DNA of 64,000 nucleotides from Saprospirales bacterium (GCA_016711605.1 JADJSS010000007.1:310001-374000), one strand, 5' to 3'; counted from the stretch's first letter, positions 18,921-29,583 are shown. The notes: generated from the letters alone by a model not told the origin. Program-made: numbers and translations.

Positions 18921-18954
18921 AAAATCAAATCAAAATTAAATTTAAACTGTTTCT

Positions 18955-18962
18955 TATATTTG
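18955..18962 (+). promoter_or_regulatory. Candidate -7 promoter box for the DUF885 gene
   Basis: TATATTTG matches TAnnTTTG exactly and lies 94 bases before the chosen start at 19056, in the gap after the large secreted protein. No clear -33 element is seen. Confidence 0.3.
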
Positions 18963-19055
18963 ATGTATGATTGCGCCATGATTAGTATGTCGTAATTACT
19001 TAAAATCAAATACATGAAATACAAGTATTCACGAACACAAATAAAAACTATCAAA

Positions 19056-20807
19056 ATGGTGCCTAAAAAAATCAATCTTTTATTACTTGCCTTTATTTTT
19101 GCTTTTGTAAGCTGCAACCACAACACAAAATCTGGCGCTGGCGATGCTGCATTCGACAAATTAGCAGAAGAATATTTGAAAGGTTATTTGACTTGGCGAC
19201 CACAATCTGGTACTTATTTAGGTTTGCATGAATACGATGGAAAAATTACCGATTACAGCAAAACATCCATAGATGCTGAGCTTTCAAGGTTAAAAGACTA
19301 CGATCAAAAATTAGCGGCCATTGATTCTGCTTCTTTAAGCACTAAAAAATATTACGATTGGCGCATGTTGCATTCATCTATTAAAAATGAAATTTTTACA
19401 ACAGAAGATCTTCATTATTACACCACCAATCCGATGGCGTATGCTGGTGCAATTGATGTGAATATTTATATTAAAAGAAATTTTGCACCTATTGAACAGC
19501 AAATAAAATCTATCATTGCTATTGAAAATGAAGCACCAAAATTATACGAAAACGCAAAATTAAATTTAGTAGATTCTTTATCGAAACCACATACACAACT
19601 CGCAATTGATATTGCAAAAGGCACGGCTTCCTTTTTAGGAAATGATTTATTGGTTGCGTTGAAAGATGTAAAAGATACGGCGTTGATGAAAACATTTAAC
19701 GAAGCCAACAAAAAAGCGATCGATGCTATTAATGATTTTGCTGCTTTTTTAGAAAAAGAAAAATTACCGAAAACGCATAATCATTATGCTATTGGAGTTG
19801 ATAATTATAAAAAAATGTTGCTATACGGCGAAGGCATCACTATGACACCTGACGAAATTTTAGCAATTGGCATGAAAGAAATTGCTAAAGAACAAGCGTC
19901 TTTTGATGCTGCAGCAAAAATCATCGACCCTACAAAAAGTGCTGTTGATGTATATAACGATGTACAAAAAGAACATCCTACAGCAGCCAGTTTAATTCCA
20001 GATGCGAAGAAAACATTAGAAGCCATTCGCCAGTTTGTGATTGATAAAAAAATTGTAACCATGCCATCAGAAGTGCGTGTGAAAATAGAAGAAACGCCAC
20101 CGTACGCGCGTTCGACCACCACAGCTTCTATGGATTCGCCTGGACCTTTTGAGAAAAAAGCAACCGATGCTTATTATTATATTACACCAGTTGATTTAAA
20201 ATGGACACCAAAACAACAGGAAGAATGGTTGGCAAATTTTAATTTTTATACAACAGATGTAGTATCTATTCACGAAGCATATCCTGGACATTACACGCAG
20301 TTTTTGCATTTAAATGCTTCTGATGCATCGAGCATTCAAAAGATTTTTGGCAGCTATGCATTTATTGAAGGTTGGGCACACTATACCGAAAAAATGATGA
20401 TTGATGAAGGTTTTTGCAATAATGGCGATGCTATAAAAGCTGCAAAATATCGCATTGCACAATCAGGTGATGCATTGTTGCGTTTGTGCCGTTTGTGCGT
20501 TTCTATTAATACGCATTGCCATGGAATGACGGTTGACCAAGCGACTAAATTTTTCCAGGATAACTGGCATCAAGGTGAAAAACCATCGCGACAAGAAGCG
20601 TTGCGTGGCACGTTTGATCCAGGTTACTTATTTTATACTGTTGGAAAATTACAGATTCTAAAACTACGCGAAGATTATAAAAAACAAGAAGGCGCAAACT
20701 ATAGCTTACAAAAATTCCACGATGCTATGTTAGATAATGGCATGCCACCAATTCGCATGATGCGCGAAATTTTATTAAAAGACAAGAAAAGCTGGAACGA
20801 GATTTGA
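19056..20807 (+). CDS. DUF885-family lipoprotein (metallopeptidase-like)
   Basis: A 583-residue protein of the DUF885 family, whose members look like zinc metallopeptidases of the M32/M3 fold. The metal-site motif HEAYPGHYTQF is followed about 35 residues later by AFIEGWAHYTEKMM, supplying the third ligand Glu. The C-terminal RQEALRGTFDPGYLFYTVGKLQI is also a family signature. The start at 19056 places a lipoprotein signal peptide at the front (LLLLAFIFAFVSC), so it should be lipid-anchored in the envelope. The ATG at 19014 would add a charged 14-residue tail before the signal and is unlikely. The peptide or ester substrate is unknown. Confidence 0.85.
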   Translation: MVPKKINLLLLAFIFAFVSCNHNTKSGAGDAAFDKLAEEYLKGYLTWRPQSGTYLGLHEYDGKITDYSKTSIDAELSRLKDYDQKLAAIDSASLSTKKYYDWRMLHSSIKNEIFTTEDLHYYTTNPMAYAGAIDVNIYIKRNFAPIEQQIKSIIAIENEAPKLYENAKLNLVDSLSKPHTQLAIDIAKGTASFLGNDLLVALKDVKDTALMKTFNEANKKAIDAINDFAAFLEKEKLPKTHNHYAIGVDNYKKMLLYGEGITMTPDEILAIGMKEIAKEQASFDAAAKIIDPTKSAVDVYNDVQKEHPTAASLIPDAKKTLEAIRQFVIDKKIVTMPSEVRVKIEETPPYARSTTTASMDSPGPFEKKATDAYYYITPVDLKWTPKQQEEWLANFNFYTTDVVSIHEAYPGHYTQFLHLNASDASSIQKIFGSYAFIEGWAHYTEKMMIDEGFCNNGDAIKAAKYRIAQSGDALLRLCRLCVSINTHCHGMTVDQATKFFQDNWHQGEKPSRQEALRGTFDPGYLFYTVGKLQILKLREDYKKQEGANYSLQKFHDAMLDNGMPPIRMMREILLKDKKSWNEI

Positions 20808-21385
20808 TTTGTTGGGAATATATGACTAGTTTGATCTGTGATAAAGAAGAGAATATTATTTATAAAACCCAATTAGGATTTTTAGAGATTTTGAATATCT
20901 CTTGTGCTTCTGTTAATTATATTATATATATAGTATATGACGGAACAAAATAGTATTTTCTTGATAATTCAAATTATTAGAGGAACTAAGACATTTTATT
21001 TAAGTAAATCAAGTCTAATAATTAAACGACCCTTCTTACTCGGTATCATAAATGATAAAGAATTTAAGATAAACGATTTAAAAGAAATAATATTTAGAAC
21101 TGTGCAGAGATTTGGAAATTTAAAATCCAAAAAGTGAATCAATAAAATTGATATAAAACAAAAGATTTAGATTGTTTATTAAACATCTTCACTTAGAAAT
21201 TAACAGGTTTGCAAAACTTTTCGTATTCAAAGACGAAGCTAAAAAATCAATCTGAAAACTTTAATTACATCTTGAATGAGTCGTAAAAGTCAGGTTTTCA
21301 AGTTTACCTTAAAAATTTTATCAAAAGGAAAAAATTTAGGTATAGAGCATACCAACTAATGTAGAGATTGATAAACAGAACTGAA
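20808..21385. other. 578-base stretch with no convincing gene
   Basis: Two short overlapping plus-strand frames occur here: 20822-20953 (43 residues, containing IIYKTQLGFLEILNISCASV) and 20937-21137 (66 residues, containing KEFKINDLKEIIFRTVQRFG). They are in different frames and could be parts of one small orphan gene broken by an indel, or a decayed fragment. I recognise neither. The rest is AT-rich and has stop codons in all frames. No RNA gene, hairpin terminator or repeat stands out. Confidence 0.35.
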
Positions 21386-22264
21386 TTACCGGTTTCGGGT
21401 ATCTTCGCCCCAACTTAGCTTTTCGCGCAGTGTTTTTAGGTAAGAGCTTTCTGGCATGCGCACCAATTTGAGCGTGAAAGGTGCTTTTTTAACTGCTAAT
21501 TGATGCGTAGTATCTGCATGCTTAGAGCGCGAATCGATAGAACATAAAAAATTATTGCTTCTGCATTCTACTTCAAACGAGAGAATGGTATTATCTGGAA
21601 TAATGATTGGTCGCGCATTTAAATTATGCGGCGCCACTGGCGTAATAACAAACGCACCAGAATCCGGAAACATAATTGGTCCTCCACAACTTAGAGAATA
21701 AGCTGTAGAGCCAGTTGGCGTGGCAACAATTAGACCATCTGCCCAAAAAGAATTTAAAAATTCTCCATTTAAATACACATGCACTACAATCATAGATGAT
21801 GAATCGGTTTTGTGAATGGTAAACTCATTTAAACCAAAATTTACTTCGCCAAAAATAGGTTTGTTGCTTTCCACGCTTATTAAAACACGATTTTCAATAG
21901 TGTACGTATTTTGTTGAATCGACTCAACTAATTCTTTAATTTCTTCTTTATGTATATCAGCCAAAAACCCAAGCCGACCCATGTTGATGCCAGCCACTGG
22001 AATTTCGCTGTTGCGCACCAGTTGAAGAGTGTCGAGCAACGTGCCGTCGCCTCCAAGTGCCAGCAATAAATCCACTTTATTTTTTACATCGCTGTGGTTT
22101 TTAAATGTATTTATTTTTTGTTTAGGTAGATTTTTTTTGATGGCTTTGTGGTATTCATCAAACATTAAAACATCGATGTCGTGCTTGTGCAGTTGCTGCA
22201 ATAATTCTAATACATACGGTGTATGATCTTCTTTATAAACTCTGCTATAAATTCCAATAGTCAT
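21386..22264 (-). CDS. nadK: NAD kinase
   Basis: Phosphorylates NAD to NADP in the cytoplasm. The 292-residue protein has the ATP-site GGDGT at residues 71-75 (LLALGGDGTLLDTL) and the NE/D-type motif near FGLNEFTIHK. It also has the glycine-rich TPTGSTAYSLSCGGPI and the C-terminal ITPVAPHNLNARPI, all diagnostic of PpnK/NadK. It is the last gene of a minus-strand series with the surface antigen protein upstream (100-base spacer). Length is normal. Confidence 0.96.
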   Translation of the reverse strand: MTIGIYSRVYKEDHTPYVLELLQQLHKHDIDVLMFDEYHKAIKKNLPKQKINTFKNHSDVKNKVDLLLALGGDGTLLDTLQLVRNSEIPVAGINMGRLGFLADIHKEEIKELVESIQQNTYTIENRVLISVESNKPIFGEVNFGLNEFTIHKTDSSSMIVVHVYLNGEFLNSFWADGLIVATPTGSTAYSLSCGGPIMFPDSGAFVITPVAPHNLNARPIIIPDNTILSFEVECRSNNFLCSIDSRSKHADTTHQLAVKKAPFTLKLVRMPESSYLKTLREKLSWGEDTRNR

Positions 22265-22364
22265 GGTTGATGTTTTAATAAAGTGAAAGTGATGGTGAAA
22301 GTGAATATGTTTGATTTTTCCATCAACTTTTTATAACTCATAACAAATTACTAATAACTTTTTT

Positions 22365-23804
22365 CTATAACGGCAATTCAAAATGTACGTAGAAACCGTG
22401 TTGTGAATATCGGTTTACGCTGTATTCTAACCGCAATAATCTATCGTTGAAAGTTAGTAAATTTAAGCCAACACCGTAGCCAAACTGCCATTTATTTTTC
22501 AATTTATTATTTTCTTCAAAATATCGATCCCAAACATAACCAGCATCAAAATAAGTAGTTAGATAAATATTAAATGGTAAAAAAGTTAAGGTTGAATTTA
22601 ACAACACTTTATTTTTTTCTTTTACTTTTTTGAAATCTTTAAATCGGAAACTCAGCAAACGGAAACGATATTCATTTTTAAATAAAAAAAAATGTTGTCC
22701 ATCCATCACATTTACTTCGTAGCCACGAATACTGTTTTCGCCATAGCCAAAAGATTTAATTGGTTGTAAGTTATAAGGTTGTTTTAATGGCCATGATGAT
22801 TGCCAGCGAATAGATGCTGCAACAGAAAATTTCTTATGTTTTTTCCAGGTTTTATATTGGCTGAACTGAAAACCTGTGGTGGTCATTTTTGTTTTCAAAA
22901 ATCCTAAACCATAATTGGTAAAGTTGAATCTAAAATACCAGCCATCCGTTGGATAAGTGCGTAAGTTTCTGTAATCAGCTTCAAACACGTATCCAATTTT
23001 GAAGTATTGCTGTTTTTTTTCACCATTTAAAAAATAGTTTGGATTGGCTTGATGTACAGCATCGCTGATAACCGTAATTCCATAACCAGCACTAAAAAAA
23101 TGCGTGTCGTGAATTTTTCTTCTGTAAGAAACAGTAGGCGAAATTTCTGCTTTTTGTAATTGAATAGGTTTTCCTATTTCCAAAAAATCGAGTACATCAT
23201 TAGTAGTGTTGAATGCAACACGTTTACTTCGTAACAATAATAAATTAATAGACAGACCAACGGTTTCTTTTTTTCGGTTGAAATTTGGAATAGTGTATCC
23301 AAGCTCCAGCTTTTGCGCAAAACCCAAACTAAAAGCAACATACAATAAATCATTTCTGCCTGAAACATTTTTCCATGGAATTTGCAAACCGTATTGTAAG
23401 CGTTTAAAATCGTGGTTGTATTGTCGCCACCATTCGGCTGCATTTCTATCTGCAAATTGGATAATTGGCAACGGAATAATTGCCCAACGTTCTTTTACAT
23501 TAATTGCCAAATCTAAACTATCGTCTTCCCAATTTTTTATATTGATAGAAATATCTTTAAATAAAGTAAGATTGAAAATGTTGATTTTGTTTTGTAATAA
23601 AATAGCGTCCATTTCTTTAGCTGGAAATGAATCATTTTCGTGTAACGTCATTTCGCGCTTTATGACAAATGGTTTTGTTTTCTTATTGCCTGTGATGGTA
23701 ATGTTTCTGATTTTTAAATATTGCACAGGTTCTTGTGCTTTGATAAGCGACAACGAAAAAAAGACGAAAGTCAATAAAATAAATATGCTGCGTTTTGAAT
23801 ACAC
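22365..23804 (-). CDS. BamA/TamA-like outer-membrane surface antigen protein
   Basis: A 479-residue protein with a signal peptide (to KAQ) and a single POTRA-like domain (residues 28-105: RNITITGNKKTKPFVIKREMTL). It ends in a Bac_surface_Ag (D15) barrel with YPTDGWYFRFNFTN, SFGYGENSIRGYEVN (the conserved RGY of the L6 loop) and a final strand QHGFYVHFELPL. It is much shorter than the BamA at 8099-10960, so it is a second Omp85-superfamily member of the single-POTRA type found in Bacteroidota. Its function (lipid or protein insertion) is unknown. The start is GTG at 23804. Confidence 0.85.
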   Translation of the reverse strand: MYSKRSIFILLTFVFFSLSLIKAQEPVQYLKIRNITITGNKKTKPFVIKREMTLHENDSFPAKEMDAILLQNKINIFNLTLFKDISINIKNWEDDSLDLAINVKERWAIIPLPIIQFADRNAAEWWRQYNHDFKRLQYGLQIPWKNVSGRNDLLYVAFSLGFAQKLELGYTIPNFNRKKETVGLSINLLLLRSKRVAFNTTNDVLDFLEIGKPIQLQKAEISPTVSYRRKIHDTHFFSAGYGITVISDAVHQANPNYFLNGEKKQQYFKIGYVFEADYRNLRTYPTDGWYFRFNFTNYGLGFLKTKMTTTGFQFSQYKTWKKHKKFSVAASIRWQSSWPLKQPYNLQPIKSFGYGENSIRGYEVNVMDGQHFFLFKNEYRFRLLSFRFKDFKKVKEKNKVLLNSTLTFLPFNIYLTTYFDAGYVWDRYFEENNKLKNKWQFGYGVGLNLLTFNDRLLRLEYSVNRYSQHGFYVHFELPL

Positions 23805-23916
23805 TTTTGCAAAAATACCTAAAAATAATAGCTATTTCGATGTGTGAAATGTAAGCAAATGTGAATATTGTATTGATTTAAAGTATAATATCTACACTTT
23901 AAAAAGCATCAATAAA

Positions 23917-23947
23917 AAAATCCTGCATAAAAATTATACAGGATTTT
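23917..23947 (-). terminator. Terminator after asd
   Basis: AAAATCCTGcATAA and TTATaCAGGATTTT pair with one mismatch around a three-base loop, flanked by A and T runs on both sides. It lies 22 bases downstream of the asd stop on the minus strand. Confidence 0.7.
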
Positions 23948-23968
23948 AAAGTTTAACGAGTATTGTTA

Positions 23969-24961
23969 TTAGTGCAACAATCCGTTTTTTGCTAAATATT
24001 CAGCAATTTGAACAGCATTAGTAGCTGCACCTTTGCGTAAATTATCTGCAACAATCCACATATTTAGTGTTTTAGGTTGTGTTTCGTCGCGGCGCAATCT
24101 TCCTACAAACACTTCATCTTTTCCATGTGCATTCATCGGCATTGGATAAATGAAATTTGCAGCATCATCTTCCACAATTACACCTTCAGATTTTTCTAGG
24201 ATTGAACGTACTTCGGCCAAATCAAATTCGTTTTCAAACTCAACATTTACGCTTTCGCTATGGCCACCCATTACCGGAATTCGAATCGTGGTTGCTGTTA
24301 CTTTGATGTTGTCATCACGCATGATTTTGCAGGTTTCCTTCACCATTTTCATTTCTTCTTTGGTGTATCCATTTTCCGTAAACACATCAATTTGCGGAAT
24401 CACATTCAAATCTATTTTGTATTTGTACGCCATTTCGCCTTCGATGCCGTTGCGTTCGTTCATTAATTGGTCAACTGCTTTTTTGCCAGTTCCAGTTACT
24501 GATTGGTAAGTAGAAACTACCACACGTTTGATCTTATATTTTAAATGTAATGGATTCAAGGCAACTACCATTTGTATAGTAGAGCAATTTGGATTGGCGA
24601 TAATTTTATCCTCTTTTGTCAACGCATCAGCATTGATTTCAGGAACCACTAATTTCTTAGTTGGATCCATGCGCCAAGCTGAAGAATTATCAATAACAGT
24701 GATGCCAGCTTCTGCAAATTTTGGAGCCCATTCTAAAGATGTAGAACCACCAGCAGAAAATAATGCCAAGTCTGGTTTCATTTCGATGCAAGTAGCAGGT
24801 GTTACCACTGTATATTCATTTCCCTTAAAAGTGATTTTTTTTCCAGCAGAACGCTCTGAGGCAACTGGAATTAAATCTGTAACTGGAAAATTTCTTTCCG
24901 TTAATACTTTCAACATTTCTCCACCAACTAAACCAGTGGAACCAACTACTGCTACTCTCAT
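23969..24961 (-). CDS. asd: Aspartate-semialdehyde dehydrogenase
   Basis: Reduces aspartyl phosphate to aspartate semialdehyde with NADPH, the branch point to lysine/diaminopimelate, threonine and methionine. The 330-residue protein has the Rossmann motif GSTGLVGGEM at residues 7-16. The catalytic cysteine is in NPNCSTIQ (Cys126), and the active-site region IRIPVMGGHSESVNVEF contains the catalytic His. The C-terminal WIVADNLRKGAATNAVQIAE is typical. Length is normal and the gene stands alone, divergent from the large secreted protein across 151 bases. The minus strand has a TATTTTTG box at 25009-25016 that could be its promoter. Confidence 0.96.
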   Translation of the reverse strand: MRVAVVGSTGLVGGEMLKVLTERNFPVTDLIPVASERSAGKKITFKGNEYTVVTPATCIEMKPDLALFSAGGSTSLEWAPKFAEAGITVIDNSSAWRMDPTKKLVVPEINADALTKEDKIIANPNCSTIQMVVALNPLHLKYKIKRVVVSTYQSVTGTGKKAVDQLMNERNGIEGEMAYKYKIDLNVIPQIDVFTENGYTKEEMKMVKETCKIMRDDNIKVTATTIRIPVMGGHSESVNVEFENEFDLAEVRSILEKSEGVIVEDDAANFIYPMPMNAHGKDEVFVGRLRRDETQPKTLNMWIVADNLRKGAATNAVQIAEYLAKNGLLH

Positions 24962-25112
24962 ATAAAATGCCTTTTTATTTTGTTATTATTTTATTTCTTT
25001 TTATTTTACAAAAATAAACAATTGTCTGACTCTTTATTTTTAATTTAACATTACCAATACAACCAATTTTGATATTAATTCGACTTAAGTTTATACAATT
25101 TTTTGTTTCTCA

Positions 25113-27686
25113 ATGAAAACCTTATTTACATATCTGTTATTATTTGTCTCCATATCTTCATTTGGACAGTTTGAAGAACATTTTACAGATGGTGGATTTA
25201 ACGCAAACCCACATTGGGATACCTTGGCTCCACTTCAATTCAGAGTATTCAATAAAGTCTTATTTACAACTGGTAATTCTGGTGGTGGAAAAGCTGCATT
25301 GGTAACTGTAGATACTGTTGGCCCAAGTGCAGAATGGAGCATTTATATACGCTTAGGATTTGAACCAACCGATTCAGACAACGTAAAAATTGTTTTAGTT
25401 TCTGATCAGTTTGATATTCGTGGAGATTTTTCAGGTTATTTTGTACGCATTGGTCAAAATGGTACCAACGATGGTTTAGATTTTTATAGAAAAGATGGCG
25501 TAGCAGAAGTTTTAATAAAAAGCATGGATACTGCACATTTTGCAACAGGTGCAGATGGAAACTTAAAAGTCATCAAAAATAATTTAGGAAAATGGGTTTT
25601 TTATTGGAAAGATAGCACTCAACCTGATTATGTTGCTATCGATAGTACAAACGAACGCACACATACTACAGCTGCATATTTTGGAATGCTTTGCACCTAT
25701 ACAGATGCATCCAAAGATAGTTTTGCATTTGATGATGTATATTCAATAAGAATGCCTTTGTTGCCTGAAGATACCACACCACCTTTTGTAGATAGTGTTG
25801 CACTTATAAATAGTCAACAAATTGATGTTTATTTTAGTGAAAAAGTTGATGCTACAACAGCGCAAGCCATTTTAAATTATAGTCTATCAACTATTGGCAA
25901 TCCAATAAATGTTGTAATAGATGCTAACAATAATCGATTAGCACATTTGTATTTTGGCTCTAAATTATTATCCAATACTGCATATACATTAACCACGCAA
26001 AATGTACAAGATTCTATCGGAAATGCAATGGTATCAGCAAGTGATAACCTTTTGCAAACACCCTATTTTGCTGGTGCAGGCGACGTATTAGTAAGTGAAA
26101 TAATGACAAAGCCAGCTGGCTCCTTATTGCCAAACAAACAATACATTGAATTTAAAAATAAAACAGCAGAAGTTATACGATTAAAAGACTTCAGTGTAAA
26201 TAATCAGTTACTACAAGATGGATATTTGCAGCCAAATGGCTATGTGATTGTGTGTAATGCAAATGATACAACAGCATTTAAACTCATTGCAAATACAGTT
26301 GGAATTGTTGGCTTTAATGCGTTGCAAAATGATGGTGCCATTTCTATTCGTTCTAATGACAATACATTACTTGATTCGTTAGATTATAAAGATGATTTTT
26401 ACCAAGATGCTACAAAACAATTGGGTGGTTGGTCTATGGAATTAAATGAATCTGGTTATTCAAGTGGTTGTTCTTATGAATTATCATGGTCTGCTTCAAA
26501 TGATTCAAAAGGCGGTACGCCAGGAAATTTAAACACAAATGGATTTCCGGTAAATCAAGTACATGCAACCGATTCGTTGCTTTCATTAAATAAAATTGAA
26601 ATAAAATTCAATGCACCAATGGACAGCAATGAAGTGTTGAATATTGCCAATTACATTTGGGATAATAGCATTACTGTTCAATCAGTTTCAATATCTAATA
26701 TAAGAAATACAACAGCAACAATAACGCTATTAACGCAGTTGGATAGCAATATAATTTATCATCTAAAAATCCCTTTATTTTCTGGTTGCGCAGGTTATGT
26801 GCATTTAGCAGATACCTTTGAATATGCAATTACACGCGAACCTAATTCAGGTGAATTAATTTTGAATGAGATTTTGTTTCAGCCAAATTCTTCTGTTTCG
26901 CAATTTGTGGAAATTTATAATAAATCATCAAACTTGTTTAAAGTAAAAGATTTGATGTTGACGCAAGAAGATATTATTACTGGAAATGAAACATCAACTA
27001 CTGATATTTCTACAGCAAAAGGATATATTTTTCCAAACGATTATTTAGTATTTAGCAAAGATAAAAACAGTGTGAAAACTGCATACGAAGATGCAGTTCT
27101 TTTAAAATTTATCGACCTAACAATACCTACATTGGACACAAAAGAAGATATTGTATTGCTCAAAAATAAATCAAATGTAGTACTTGATAAATTACATTAT
27201 AACAGAGACTGGCATTTTCCATTATTGAGAACTACTGTTGGTGTTTCGTTAGAAAAAACAGCTTTTGATTTGCCAACTCAAGTAAAACGCTATTGGCATT
27301 CGGCAGCCGAAGAAGTTGGCTTTGCAACACCTGGTTATTTAAATTCTGAAGACAGTTATGAATTATTGGGTGATGTACACATCATACCAGAAGTATTTTC
27401 ACCAGACGGTGATGGTGTTGATGACGTGGCAACTATTACTTACAATTTTGATGATGATGGCAGCGTAGTGAATGCATACTTATACAATACAGAAGGCAGA
27501 TTGGTAAACCATTTAGTTCATAACGAAAACATACCTAAAGAAGGTGTTTTTATATGGAATGGCAACAATGAAAATGATAATAAAAACGATATTGGCATTT
27601 ATTTTTTGGTATTTGAGCGCATCAAAGCAGACGGAAAAAAATTAGTGTATAAACGCAAATGCGTATTGGCTGGCAAGCTAAATTAA
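25113..27686 (+). CDS. Large secreted protein with lamin-tail domains and a gliding-type C-terminus
   Basis: An 857-residue exported protein with its signal peptide ending at SSFGQ. Residues 20-215 form a lectin/laminin-like beta-sandwich. Ig-like Big_5 units (VDSVALINSQQIDVYFSEKVD, and again near 480) alternate with two lamin-tail domains (VSEIMTKPAGSLLPNKQYIE near 330 and ILNEILFQPNSSVSQFVEIY near 590). The C-terminus (PEVFSPDGDGVDDVATITY ... GVFIWNGNNENDN ... GIYFLV) resembles FlgD/gliding motility C-terminal domains used as type IX secretion signals. It is probably an extracellular or surface adhesive protein. The catalytic role, if any, is not visible. It is followed closely by the L,D-transpeptidase gene. 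Confidence 0.8.
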   Translation: MKTLFTYLLLFVSISSFGQFEEHFTDGGFNANPHWDTLAPLQFRVFNKVLFTTGNSGGGKAALVTVDTVGPSAEWSIYIRLGFEPTDSDNVKIVLVSDQFDIRGDFSGYFVRIGQNGTNDGLDFYRKDGVAEVLIKSMDTAHFATGADGNLKVIKNNLGKWVFYWKDSTQPDYVAIDSTNERTHTTAAYFGMLCTYTDASKDSFAFDDVYSIRMPLLPEDTTPPFVDSVALINSQQIDVYFSEKVDATTAQAILNYSLSTIGNPINVVIDANNNRLAHLYFGSKLLSNTAYTLTTQNVQDSIGNAMVSASDNLLQTPYFAGAGDVLVSEIMTKPAGSLLPNKQYIEFKNKTAEVIRLKDFSVNNQLLQDGYLQPNGYVIVCNANDTTAFKLIANTVGIVGFNALQNDGAISIRSNDNTLLDSLDYKDDFYQDATKQLGGWSMELNESGYSSGCSYELSWSASNDSKGGTPGNLNTNGFPVNQVHATDSLLSLNKIEIKFNAPMDSNEVLNIANYIWDNSITVQSVSISNIRNTTATITLLTQLDSNIIYHLKIPLFSGCAGYVHLADTFEYAITREPNSGELILNEILFQPNSSVSQFVEIYNKSSNLFKVKDLMLTQEDIITGNETSTTDISTAKGYIFPNDYLVFSKDKNSVKTAYEDAVLLKFIDLTIPTLDTKEDIVLLKNKSNVVLDKLHYNRDWHFPLLRTTVGVSLEKTAFDLPTQVKRYWHSAAEEVGFATPGYLNSEDSYELLGDVHIIPEVFSPDGDGVDDVATITYNFDDDGSVVNAYLYNTEGRLVNHLVHNENIPKEGVFIWNGNNENDNKNDIGIYFLVFERIKADGKKLVYKRKCVLAGKLN

Positions 27687-27739
27687 GTTTTATTTTTTTT
27701 GTTGGCATTATTTTAGCTTACTTTTACATTACAAAAACT

Positions 27740-29583
27740 ATGTCAATTATGTATGATGACTTCTCGTTGAAAAAATCTCCAACATATAAAATACTCTTAT
27801 TTATTCTCTTTTTTTCTGGATGTTTCGTTGCTTGTAAAAACAAAAAAGCACAAGCTGAAACTATTGAAAATACAATTGAAACACCAAAAGATGATGTAGA
27901 ATTTCAACAAAAAATTTCTGCCGTATTAGAAGAATACATTCCAACTTTAAAAACAATTCAAAACGATACTTCTAAATATTTGAGCTGGCACGAAGCTGTT
28001 AAAGAAACCTACGCAGCCAATCAATATAAAACAATTTGGGTGAGTAAAGATGTGCTTTCTTCGAAAGGAAAAGAAATGTATGATTATTTAAGCAAAGCCG
28101 AATTTTTAGGGTTGAATAAAGAATTGTATGAATTTGATAATATTCAAAAACTAGTTGATTCTATTTCCAAAATTCAACCAAATATCGATTTTAATTTATC
28201 AAAACAATTAGAAGTTGGCCTAACACGCTCTTTTTTCCAAATGGCTTTGCACTTAGATAAAGGTATGTTTGGCGATACTACAAAAGGAATCAACTCAAAT
28301 TTTTGGACAACTAAAAAGAAGTACGAAGAACTATTGACAAAAGCAACAACTGATTCTGTTTCTTCAGTTTTGTCTTCTTTAGAACCGAACAATCCAATGT
28401 ACAACAGATATATGGATGCCTTAAAAAAGTTTGTATCTAAAAATAATATTTCAGATAATCCAATTCATATTCGCGATGTAAAATTCGATTCTATTGGTGC
28501 TGTCAGCGATGCGAAAAAAGCGTTGGTGTATCATCATTATTTAGAAGATACGTTGAAACAAATTGATTCTTGTTATAAAGTAGCATTGAAGAAATTTCAA
28601 AAAGACAATAACTTAAACGCTGATGGAAACATTGGTGGAAATACCATAAAAGCATTGGAACGCGACAATTCTGCGAAGTTTCAGTTGTTGGCGATTAACG
28701 CAGACAGATGGCGCAAAGAACATATTATTGAGTTGCCGAAAAATACGTTTGGGTAAATTTGCCATCGTATAAATTAAAAATTATTGAAGAAGATACGTTG
28801 CGTTTAGAGAAAAAAGTGGTGATTGGAAAATCGAATAATAAAAACGAAACACCAATATTAGAAAGCTCTATCAACCAAATTGTATTATGGCCAACTTGGA
28901 GCGTGCCGCAAAGCATTGTAAAGAATGAGATGAAAAGTTTTAAAGGTTACAATGTAAAAAAGACAGGCTCTTACACACAAGTGGTGCAACCACCAGGACC
29001 ACGAAATGCATTAGGTTGTGTGAAGATTTTATTTCCAAATAAATACTCAGTTTATATACACGACACACCTTCAAAATCTACATTTGGCGCTGATTTGCGT
29101 GCTGCGAGTCACGGTTGCGTGCGCTGCCAGGAACCATTAGAAGTAGCAGCTAATTTACTGTTGATGTCTGAAAATGATTCTATGAAAATTGATTACGATT
29201 CGCTGAAAGTATTAAAAGATAGAAAAATTGCTACTCGAACCTTTAAACTCAAAAAATCAATTCCTGTTTATTTTAGATATTTTACGGCTGAAGCAGATTT
29301 TGAAGGCAATGTAAAATTTTATAATGATGTGTATCATCGCGATAAAGATATGATTGCGTTTATCTTCAAAAATAAAAAACCACATGTTATTTCTAAAGAA
29401 GAAAAACGATATTTAGATTCGATTGCTGTGGTGAAAAAAAGAAAATCAGATTCGCTTTTAGCAGAAGCTAAATTGAAAAAAGAACAAGAAAAATTGTTGT
29501 CGCCAAATGTGGTGAATCCAAACAATAATTTAGACAGACCAATTCAAGACACGAATAAAGTAGCAAGAAGAGATTCGATGTAA
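27740..29583 (+). CDS. L,D-transpeptidase lipoprotein (YcbB type), interrupted by one frameshift
   Basis: Cross-links peptidoglycan through meso-diaminopimelate. Starting at ATG 27740, it has a lipoprotein signal (LFFSGCFVAC) and a scaffold domain. A peptidoglycan-binding helix bundle (FQKDNNLNADGNIGGNTIKAL, about residue 300) and a YkuD catalytic domain follow, with YIHDTPSKS and the nucleophile motif SHGCVR. The literal sequence stops at 28756 after NTFG; the catalytic part lies in another frame from 28759. One more A in the A5 run at 28739-28743 gives LPKKYVWVNLPSYKLKI, the expected junction, and a 614-residue protein. The C-terminal 60 residues are a Lys/Ser-rich tail. I treat the break as a sequence error. 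Confidence 0.85.
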
